Of a stretch of 9,658 bases of DNA, positions 1 through 5,495 are shown in pieces; the stretch's first letter is position 1; every line of letters begins with the position of its first letter. Origin of the DNA: Deinococcus sp. (GTDB lineage Bacteria > Deinococcota > Deinococci > Deinococcales > Deinococcaceae); assembly GCA_030524065.1 (NCBI GenBank), contig JAUNHF010000050.1, forward strand, positions 1 through 9,658, given 5' to 3'. Under the pieces are notes generated by a model that saw only the letters and a program-made list of their open reading frames with translations, was not told where the DNA came from and ran no database searches. Both the position numbers and the translations under genes were made by a program.

Positions 1-111
1 CTCGCTGGCCTCGGCCTCGGTGGCGACCACTTCGGTTTCGGACAGCGTCTGCACGAAGGTGGTCTTGCCCGCACCCACGGGGCCGGAGATCACCAGTTTC
101 ATTGGGCCCAT
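1..111 (-). CDS. Small GTPase, COG2229/MglA-like, N-terminal fragment
   Basis: The first 37 residues are visible before the gene leaves the window. They read MGPMKLVISGPVGAGKTTF and continue into QTLSETEVVATE. GPVGAGKT (residues 10-17) is a P-loop, and the following 'F..T.SE.EVV.TE' is the pattern I associate with COG2229 small GTPases (MglA-like and conservon CvnD-like), which act as signalling switches with Roadblock or DUF4388 partners. The ATG immediately follows the TGA of the upstream DUF4388 gene, and GAGAGG lies 7 nt before it, so the two are very probably co-transcribed and coupled. A second in-frame ATG at 102 would give MKLVISGP, but its distance from the Shine-Dalgarno is too long. 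The GTPase assignment is firm as a P-loop protein; the subfamily is inferred from a short stretch. Confidence 0.75.
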   Translation of the reverse strand, partial: MGPMKLVISGPVGAGKTTFVQTLSETEVVATEAEASE

Positions 112-800
112 TCAGGCACCTCTCGTCAGGCGGCGCAGCGCATTGAGAAAGCGGCGCACCGGACCGGCCTTTTCAGGCTCGGCAGTCATCACCTGGGATT
201 CGAACTGCGGTGTCGGCTGACCGGCGCTGCTCACTGCGCCAGCAGCGCGGTAAGGCGTGACCATGCCGGCGGCACGCAGGCGAAACAGCATCAGGCGGGC
301 TTCTTCCAGGCTGATCAGGGCGCTCTGGGCCAGCTCGGCAGCGCTGCCGCCACGGCTGAGCAGCGGCGCCACGGTCTGCCAGGCCCCCTGCAACGTGACC
401 GGCAGGCTGGGCACATGGGCCTCGGCGTCCGGCACGGTCACAAAACGGGTGGACTCGTGCGGCAGCTGGGACTCGTCAATGTGGGCGTCCTGCACCAACG
501 AGCGCAGAACCTGGGCCAGCGGCAGCGAGAAGTGCGCCGTCAGCTCCTGGGGCGCCATCGCCTCGAACTCGTAGGTGCCCGCAGCGCTGTTCATCAGCTG
601 GCGCAGCACATCCTGCACGCGCAGCGCCTCACGCACCGGGAAGCCGTCCATGAACAGTGCCTGGAGGTCTCCTTGGGAAGGTGCAGCTCCACGCTCCTCC
701 CCGCGAGGGCGGACTGCAAAAAAAGCGTCCCAGTGTGGCGCCGCAATACCTTGGCGACATCGGGAAAAGTATGATCGGCAAAATCACCATAAATAGCCAC
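112..800 (-). pseudogene. DUF4388-type protein gene with a one-base frameshift
   Basis: The reading frame from GTG 800 gives MAIYGDFADHTFPDVAKVLR, continues through TGTLFLQSALAGRSVELHLP, and then degenerates. The frame one base away is protein-like from GDLQALFMDGFPVREALR to the stop at 112. Adding one base near 671-674 (AAGG to AAGGG on the minus strand) joins them as LHLPKGDLQALFMDGF, giving about 229 residues. The N-terminal third resembles DUF4388, a sensor or adaptor domain often found beside small GTPases. The C-terminal part contains a helical, winged-helix-like stretch (AAELAQSALISLEEARLMLF) and a basic end. AGGAAGG sits 9 nt before GTG 800. The break could be a real mutation, a sequencing error or recoding. 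If it is real, translation could only restart at ATG 651, yielding a 179-residue protein without the N-terminal strand region. The family call is from pattern recognition. Confidence 0.72.
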
Positions 801-911
801 GTCCAACAACCTTCCTTTCTGAACTCTTTGGCCCTCACCACTTGATGGGGGCGGCCTGCTTGGTGGGGGCAAAGGGGTGCCCCAGCGGCGCAACACTCAA
901 CATGCGGCGCG

Positions 912-941
912 AAAAAAGCGGCGCGGAAGACCCTGTCTTCC
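912..941 (-). terminator. Possible intrinsic terminator after rsgA
   Basis: On the minus strand GGAAGAC-AGG-GTCTTCC forms a perfect 7-bp stem (941-925), followed by GCGCCGC and then six T (917-912). It lies 131 nt after the rsgA stop and before the DUF4388 gene, so it would separate the two transcripts. The 7-nt gap between stem and T-tract is longer than in a classical terminator, so the call is tentative. The rest of 801-1071 shows no gene and no convincing promoter. Confidence 0.35.
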
Positions 942-1071
942 CCGGCCGCTCCACCCTGCACATTCCAGTGTGGCTCTACCCTGATACCGAGCTTATGCCT
1001 GCGCTCCTTTCAGGAATCTCACACCCAAAAAGCAAGTCTAGGACAGCAAAAGAGGGATTTGACACCAGCCT

Positions 1072-2190
1072 TTAGCGGCGGGAACGCTTCTCACGCCGCT
1101 CGGCCCGGCCACTGGCGGCGGAGCGGCCAGCGGTGCCTGGGCGGCCACTGGGCCCCCCCTGATCTGTGCCTTTGCCCGCGCTGTGCCCCGCGCCCTGGGC
1201 TTCCCGGTAAGCGTCCACCACATCCCCGTCCAGCTCGCCGCGCTGCACGGCCGCACGCACCGCGCAGCCGGGTTCGCGGCCATGCGTGCAGCGCGAGAAG
1301 CGGCACTCGGCGGCCAGTTCCTCAATGGCCCAGAACGCCGCGCCTTCTTCGTCCCACACGGCAATATCGCGCAGTCCAGGATTGTCAATGAGCAGCGCCC
1401 CGCCGCTGACACCGCCGGCCGGCAGACGGTACAGGGTCCGCCAGGTGGTGGTGTGCCGGCCCTCACCTGAGAAGTCACTCAGGGCGCCGGTGGCGGCTTT
1501 TTCCTGGCCCAGCAGCCGGTTGGTCAGGGTGGATTTGCCCATGCCCGAGGCTCCGATCAGGGCCACCGTCTGGCCGGCCTGCAAATAAGGCGCTAGGGCC
1601 TCCAGCCCCTGCCCACCCTGCGCGGAAATGGGCAGCAGCGGCGCGCCCAGCTCCGCCGCCTGCGCCCGCTCCAGAAAGTCGCCCTGGGCCAGGTCCAGCT
1701 TGTTCAGGAGAATCACCGGCTGCGCCTGCGACAACCGCACCGCCTGCACATAGCGGGCCAGGCGCTCCGTGTCCCATTCTTCGGGGCTGGTCATCACAAA
1801 CACGGTGTCCACGTTGGCGGCCAGCACCTGCGGCTGGGTGCGCCGGCCCTTTTGCACCGAGCGAATGAAGGTGTTGGTGCGCTCCAGCACCGCTTCTATC
1901 CGCAGCGCCTGCTCCACGCCTTCTTCTGACTCGGGCGGCGCATAGGCCACCCAGTCCCCGATCACCGGCACATCCAGCAGCTTGTGGCGGCGCCCGCCGG
2001 GCCAGAGCGCTTCTTGCTCGCCGCTTTCGGTCTGGAGGCGGTAGCCGTTGCGCTCCACCCGGCTCACGCGGGCCGGCAGCGCACCGGGAAAGCTGAGGCG
2101 AGCAGCGGCCAGCGCCCGCGCCTGCGCTTCCCCGTACCCGAAGGCGGTAAGGTGCGGAAAGTCATGTGCAGCAGAGAATTCGGAGGTCAC
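1072..2190 (-). CDS. rsgA: Ribosome small subunit-dependent GTPase RsgA
   Basis: RsgA (YjeQ/EngC) is a cytoplasmic, circularly permuted GTPase that binds the 30S subunit and helps late maturation; GTP hydrolysis is stimulated by the ribosome. Counting from GTG 2190 (372 residues), an N-terminal OB-fold region (to about 105) is followed by the permuted G motifs: NKLD (G4, 163-166), GASGMGKS (G1, 213-220), RHTTT (G2, 245-249) and DNPG (G3, 269-272). A zinc knuckle C-x4-C-x-H-x5-C follows (Cys296, Cys301, His303, Cys309, ending EPGC). The last 40 or so residues are a Gly/Ser/Arg-rich, probably disordered basic tail. A TTG at 2235 is in frame, but GTG 2190 is preferred because a TACACT -10 element lies 7 nt upstream, as in leaderless Deinococcus genes, and MTSEF is a more natural N-terminus. 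Transcribed divergently from dedA. Confidence 0.95.
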   Translation of the reverse strand: MTSEFSAAHDFPHLTAFGYGEAQARALAAARLSFPGALPARVSRVERNGYRLQTESGEQEALWPGGRRHKLLDVPVIGDWVAYAPPESEEGVEQALRIEAVLERTNTFIRSVQKGRRTQPQVLAANVDTVFVMTSPEEWDTERLARYVQAVRLSQAQPVILLNKLDLAQGDFLERAQAAELGAPLLPISAQGGQGLEALAPYLQAGQTVALIGASGMGKSTLTNRLLGQEKAATGALSDFSGEGRHTTTWRTLYRLPAGGVSGGALLIDNPGLRDIAVWDEEGAAFWAIEELAAECRFSRCTHGREPGCAVRAAVQRGELDGDVVDAYREAQGAGHSAGKGTDQGGPSGRPGTAGRSAASGRAERREKRSRR

Positions 2191-2197
2191 TGGGGCC

Positions 2198-2203
2198 AGT
2201 GTA
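2198..2203 (-). promoter_or_regulatory. Candidate leaderless -10 element of rsgA
   Basis: TACACT on the minus strand fits TANNNT and ends 7 nt before GTG 2190. No Shine-Dalgarno precedes that codon. The spacing would put transcription start at or next to the start codon. No good -35 is visible. Inference from spacing only. Confidence 0.45.
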
Positions 2204-2226
2204 ACCAAACAGGTGCAACCAAACAG
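2201..2226. repeat. Tandem 12-bp direct repeat in the rsgA promoter
   Basis: GTAACCAAACAG (2201-2212) and GCAACCAAACAG (2215-2226) differ at one base and are spaced 14 bp apart. They overlap and extend upstream of the rsgA -10 element, within the region where its -35 should lie. This could be a binding site for a regulator or only a local duplication; the 14-bp period is not a whole helical turn. Confidence 0.5.
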
Positions 2227-2315
2227 TGTCGCCAACGTCCGCCGCTTCGCCCGCCTACGCCCGCTTTCTAAATGCCGCCGCCCGGCCGTTCATGTTCGGT
2301 GTCAAGGATGGGCGG

Positions 2316-2321
2316 TAAACT
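2316..2321 (+). promoter_or_regulatory. Candidate -10 element of dedA
   Basis: TAAACT lies 6 nt before TTG 2328 and 9 nt before ATG 2331, with no Shine-Dalgarno in between, again suggesting a leaderless or near-leaderless mRNA. No recognisable -35 is seen. The 2191-2330 interval therefore serves as a divergent promoter region for rsgA and dedA. Confidence 0.4.
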
Positions 2322-2330
2322 CGGCGCTTG

Positions 2331-2975
2331 ATGATCGACCTCCGTGCCTGGCTTGCAGGACTGGACCCCACGGCGCTGCATATCAGCACCTTTGGGCTGC
2401 TGTTCCTTGAAGGAATGGGCATTCCGGGCATTCCCGGCGTGCTGCCGATGATGGCCCAGGTGGGCCTGATTGACGCCGGCAAAACCACGCTGGAAGCGGC
2501 CATCTTCTGGGGCACACTGGGCAACTGGCTGGGCAGCGTCAGCGGTTACGCGCTGGGCCGCTGGGGGGGACGCTTTATTCCGGCGCGCTGGCAAAGTCAG
2601 CTGGAGAGCGAACAGGCCCGTGACCTGCTGCGGCGCTACGGGGCGCTGGCCGTGGTCGCCAGCCGCACCATCGGGGCGCTGCGCACTCCGGTCACGCTGG
2701 GGGCGGGCGCCATGCAGTACCCGCTGGGGCCTTACGTCGCATACAGCCTGATCGGTGCGCTGATTCATATCGGGCTGTGGCAGTGGCTGCTGTGGCGCTT
2801 TGGGATGCAAATCCTGCCCTATCTGGAACAGGTGGGCGCACAGGCGCTGATCGTCATCGGCGCGTTGGTGGCTGTGGCCCTGCTGGGCCGCTGGTGGGTC
2901 AAGCGGCAGCGGGCCGCCGCGCCCATCCACCCAGCGCACCACCCGGAGCCGTCCCCGGATCAGCCTTCGGACTGA
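2331..2975 (+). CDS. DedA/SNARE-associated (VTT) family membrane protein
   Basis: A 214-residue integral inner-membrane protein. DedA proteins are implicated in lipid flipping and membrane homeostasis; the substrate here cannot be read from sequence. Family features are visible in order: [12 protein letters not shown] near residues 25-36 (in the place of the usual E-N-x-x-P-P-I-P motif), a glycine-rich [17 protein letters not shown] stretch (about 65-81), and [20 protein letters not shown] followed by [14 protein letters not shown] (about 102-143), matching the conserved R-x3-R / AG-x-x-x-M-x-x-x-x-F block. Hydrophobic segments follow to about residue 190, ending in a short basic and Pro/His-rich cytoplasmic tail. 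ATG 2331 is chosen; an adjacent TTG 2328 would add one residue. Length is normal for the family. The stop codon lies inside an 18-bp inverted repeat. Its position before hemE on the same strand may be coincidental. Confidence 0.88.
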   Translation: MIDLRAWLAGLDPTALHISTFGLLFLEGMGIPGIPGVLPMMAQVGLIDAGKTTLEAAIFWGTLGNWLGSVSGYALGRWGGRFIPARWQSQLESEQARDLLRRYGALAVVASRTIGALRTPVTLGAGAMQYPLGPYVAYSLIGALIHIGLWQWLLWRFGMQILPYLEQVGAQALIVIGALVAVALLGRWWVKRQRAAAPIHPAHHPEPSPDQPSD

Positions 2976-2988
2976 CCGTTCGGTCAGT
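2971..2988. promoter_or_regulatory. Perfect inverted repeat, possible TetR-type operator
   Basis: ACTGACCGTTCGGTCAGT has two perfect 8-bp arms around a TT centre. It overlaps the dedA stop (TGA 2973-2975) and lies 67 bp upstream of the proposed hemE start. No T-tract follows on either strand, so it is a poor terminator. The GACCG-NN-CGGTC shape resembles operators of TetR-family repressors, though no such regulator is encoded here. Role inferred. Confidence 0.5.
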
Positions 2989-3016
2989 AACAGAGCAGGC
3001 TCGGTTAATTTGTCCC

Positions 3017-3046
3017 CTGGCAGACCGGGCAGGCGGCGGGTATGGT
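3017..3046 (+). promoter_or_regulatory. Possible hemE promoter
   Basis: CTGGCA (3017-3022, four of six to TTGACA) and TATGGT (3041-3046) are 18 bp apart; the -10 ends 9 nt before GTG 3056. It would drive the heme cluster with little or no leader. The inverted repeat at 2971-2988 lies about 30 bp upstream of the -35. Weak, consensus-based evidence. Confidence 0.3.
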
Positions 3047-3055
3047 GGGCTTATT

Positions 3056-4261
3056 GTGACTCGTTCTCAGCAAGATACCGACCGGGCAGACGCCGCCCAC
3101 ACCCCCACCCATTCGCCGGAGCCGCAGGGCAACCGGGCCACCGGGCAAAGCTCCGCCGACCAGGCCCTGCAGGAGCCGCCCAAGCGCCCCATGCGCCCCT
3201 CCATGCGCGCAGAGCCGAACCCGGCGCTGGCCGACTCGACTTTTCTCAAGGCCGCACGCGGCGAAAAAGCCGCGCACACGCCACTGTGGTTCATGCGCCA
3301 GGCCGGGCGCTACATGCCCGAATACCGCGCCATCCGCGCTGACCGCTCCATGCTGGAGTGCATCCGCACGCCCGAACTGGCCGCCGAAATTACCCTGCAA
3401 CCCATCCGCGCCTTTGATGTGGACGCCGCGATTCTATTCAACGACATCCTGACCCCGCTGCCCGTGATGGGCCTGGACCTGGATTTTGTGAAGGGCGCTG
3501 GCCCCCGCATCAGCAACCCGCTACGCAGCACCCGCGCTGTGGACCTGCTGGGCGTGCCCGCTGCCCGCGAGGTGATGCCCTACACCGCCGAAGCCATCCG
3601 GATGCTCAAGCCCGAGCTGGACAGCCGGGGCATTCCGCTGATCGGTTTTGTGGGAGCGCCCTTTACGCTCGCCAGCTACGCCATTGAGGGCGGCGGTTCG
3701 CGCAACTACGAATACACCAAGCAGATGATGTACGCCGAGCCTGCCGCTTGGTTCCGCCTGATGGACAAGCTGGCGACCGTGCAGGCCGACTACCTGGGCG
3801 AGCAGATCAAGGCCGGGGCCGCCGCCGTACAGATTTTCGACTCCTGGGCCGGGGCGCTCTCGCGCTACGACTACCAGACCTTTGTGTGGCCCGCCACGCA
3901 GCGCCTGATTGAAGCGGTGAAGCCTTACGGCGTGCCGGTCATCTATTTCGGCACCGACACCGGGCACCTGCTGGGCGACATCGCCCGCTACGAGACCGAC
4001 GTGGTCGGCGTGGACTGGCGCACCCCGCTGGATACCGCCTGGGCCCAGCTGAATAAAGGCCAGGCCATTCAGGGCAACCTTGATCCGCTGCTGCTGGCCG
4101 CCCCCTGGCGCGAGCTGCGGCACCAAGTGGACCGCGTGCTGGACGAGGCAGCAGGCCGCCCCGGACATATTTTCAACATCGGGCACGGCATTCTGCCGAC
4201 CACGCCGATGGACAACGTGCGCCGCGTGGCCGAGTACGTGCACGAGCGCACTGCCCGCTGA
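3056..4261 (+). CDS. hemE: Uroporphyrinogen III decarboxylase HemE
   Basis: Cytoplasmic enzyme that removes the four acetate carboxyls of uroporphyrinogen III to give coproporphyrinogen III, the branch substrate used by HemY downstream. Both family signatures are present: [16 protein letters not shown] (about residues 76-91 from GTG 3056) and [17 protein letters not shown] (from 197). The catalytic aspartate is in FNDILTP (Asp130), and the C-terminal [11 protein letters not shown] motif is intact. The start is uncertain. GTG 3056 gives 401 residues, about 45 more than usual, with a Pro/Gln/Ser/Thr-rich tail. It is favoured because this stretch keeps high GC at third codon positions (about 80 percent), begins with several A/T-ending codons typical of gene starts, and follows a possible -10. 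ATG 3191 (356 residues, normal length) is the alternative, with AGGAG 15 nt upstream, too distant to be persuasive. hemH follows after 39 nt, so an operon is likely. Confidence 0.95.
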   Translation: MTRSQQDTDRADAAHTPTHSPEPQGNRATGQSSADQALQEPPKRPMRPSMRAEPNPALADSTFLKAARGEKAAHTPLWFMRQAGRYMPEYRAIRADRSMLECIRTPELAAEITLQPIRAFDVDAAILFNDILTPLPVMGLDLDFVKGAGPRISNPLRSTRAVDLLGVPAAREVMPYTAEAIRMLKPELDSRGIPLIGFVGAPFTLASYAIEGGGSRNYEYTKQMMYAEPAAWFRLMDKLATVQADYLGEQIKAGAAAVQIFDSWAGALSRYDYQTFVWPATQRLIEAVKPYGVPVIYFGTDTGHLLGDIARYETDVVGVDWRTPLDTAWAQLNKGQAIQGNLDPLLLAAPWRELRHQVDRVLDEAAGRPGHIFNIGHGILPTTPMDNVRRVAEYVHERTAR

Positions 4262-4300
4262 GCCTCTCCCCCTTTTCACCTTTCTCCTCAAGGAGTTTCT

Positions 4301-5356
4301 ATGACCACTGACATCCCCGCCACCGAAAAGGCGGTCAACCCTTACCCGCCCGTCCGTATCGTCAACGATTCCTACGCGCCCAGCTTGCCCAGCACCCGCA
4401 TCGGGGAGCATGGGCCCGTGACCGAAGGGACCATCGGCATCCTGTTTATGGCTTACGGCGGCCCCGAATCGCTGGACGAAATGCCCGGCTACCTGGCCGA
4501 CATCCGCTCCGGGCGGCCCACCTACGCCGAGGTGCTGGAAGAAATCAGCGGCAACTACGAGGCGATTGGCAGCAAAAGCCCACTGCCCGAGTTCACCCGC
4601 GCCCAGATTGAGGCCACCATGACCCAGCTGCAAACCACCGGCGGCGATTACCGCGCCTACGCGGGCATGCGGCACTGGTCGCCGTGGATTGAGGACGCTG
4701 TGCGCGACATGTTGGACGACGGCATTCAGCGGGCCGTGGCGATTGTGCTGGCTCCGCACTACTCCAAACTGAGCGTGGAAAAGTATCAGAAGAAAATCAA
4801 GGCCGCGTTGGAGATGTATCACGGCCAGATTGACTTTGTATTTGTGAACGAGTACCACACCGAACCCGGTTACATCACGGCGATGGCGGACCGGGTGCGG
4901 ATGGGCATCTCTGAGTTTCCCGAAGCCGACCGGGACAGCGTGCATACCGTGCTGAGCGCCCACAGCCTGCCGGTGCGGGTGATCCGCGAGGGCGACCCCT
5001 ACGCCGACCAGCTGCTGGAATCGGCCCGCCTGATCGCTCAGCAGGCCGGCCTGCGCGACGACCAGTGGAGCTGGAGCTACCAATCCGAAGGCCGCAGCCC
5101 CGAGCCCTGGCTGGGGCCGCAGCTGGAAGACTGGCTGCCGCAGCTCAAAGAAGAACGCGGCGTGGATAAGGTGGTCAGCATCGCCATCGGCTTTGTGTCG
5201 GACCACGTGGAAATCCTGTTCGATATTGACATTGAAGCGCAGAAGGTGGCCCGCGAAATCGGCATGAAGTTGGTGCGCCCACCCGCGCTCAACACCGACC
5301 CACTGTTTATCGGCACGCTGGCGAGCGTGATTCACACCAAAGCCCAGGAGCTGTAA
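4301..5356 (+). CDS. hemH: Ferrochelatase HemH, coproporphyrin type (CpfC)
   Basis: Inserts ferrous iron into the porphyrin ring. Sequence features point to the coproporphyrin III enzyme: the N-terminal core motif is FMAYGGP (Tyr52), as in Firmicutes CpfC, where protoporphyrin ferrochelatases have NLGGP. The catalytic histidine is in SAHSLPVRV (His221), followed by SYQSEGRSPEPWLGP (259-273) and the acidic SDHVEILFDID (Glu304). There is no cysteine in the protein, so it has no [2Fe-2S] cluster, unlike the actinobacterial enzymes. It has 351 residues against about 310 for Bacillus, the excess being a roughly 43-residue Pro/Ser/Thr-rich N-terminal tail. ATG 4301 is well supported by AAGGAG (4290-4295) 5 nt upstream. 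It lies in one operon with hemE; a hairpin separates it from hemY. Confidence 0.95.
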   Translation: MTTDIPATEKAVNPYPPVRIVNDSYAPSLPSTRIGEHGPVTEGTIGILFMAYGGPESLDEMPGYLADIRSGRPTYAEVLEEISGNYEAIGSKSPLPEFTRAQIEATMTQLQTTGGDYRAYAGMRHWSPWIEDAVRDMLDDGIQRAVAIVLAPHYSKLSVEKYQKKIKAALEMYHGQIDFVFVNEYHTEPGYITAMADRVRMGISEFPEADRDSVHTVLSAHSLPVRVIREGDPYADQLLESARLIAQQAGLRDDQWSWSYQSEGRSPEPWLGPQLEDWLPQLKEERGVDKVVSIAIGFVSDHVEILFDIDIEAQKVAREIGMKLVRPPALNTDPLFIGTLASVIHTKAQEL

Positions 5357-5388
5357 GGCGGTCTGGGAAACACAGAGCCGCGAGGTCA

Positions 5389-5442
5389 GGGTGTAAGGGG
5401 ATGCGGGGAGCGAGCAAGGGCCGCCACCCCTTAGACCCTTTT
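5389..5442 (+). terminator. Long hairpin between hemH and hemY; terminator or attenuator
   Basis: GGGTGTAAGGGG (5389-5400) pairs with CCCCTTAGACCC (5427-5438) at 11 of 12 positions, with an inner GCGG/CCGC pairing (5403-5406 with 5421-5424), and TTTT follows directly. It begins 33 nt after the hemH stop. It could end the hemE-hemH transcript, reduce read-through to hemY, or stabilise the 3' end. The T-tract is short. The remainder of the 139-nt gap has a weak TACTCT (5445-5450) but no convincing promoter for hemY. Confidence 0.5.
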
Positions 5443-5495
5443 GCCTACTCTGGCGCTTGGCTGCTCTGCCCCCGCGCTGCCCCGAGAGGACAACC

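Noticed and set aside
718..724. A run of seven T on the minus strand (T-TTT-TTG in frame) as a programmed -1 frameshift site for the DUF4388 gene
   Set aside because: A shift here would bring in the correct downstream frame, but it would replace the protein-like LQSALAGRSVELHLP with AVRPRGEERGAAPSQ, which does not fit the fold. The break is better placed near 671-674. Not fully excluded.
866..883. GGGGCA...TGCCCC hairpin upstream of the DUF4388 gene
   Set aside because: A 6-bp stem in G-rich sequence without a T-tract or neighbouring promoter elements; likely chance at this base composition.
2188..2235. TTG 2235 as the rsgA start
   Set aside because: It would place the start codon upstream of the candidate -10 element and the tandem repeats, has no Shine-Dalgarno, and adds an atypical 15-residue leader.
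2268..2942. A 224-codon minus-strand open frame opposite dedA
   Set aside because: Gln/Arg/Pro-rich and featureless, while the plus strand encodes a clear DedA protein.
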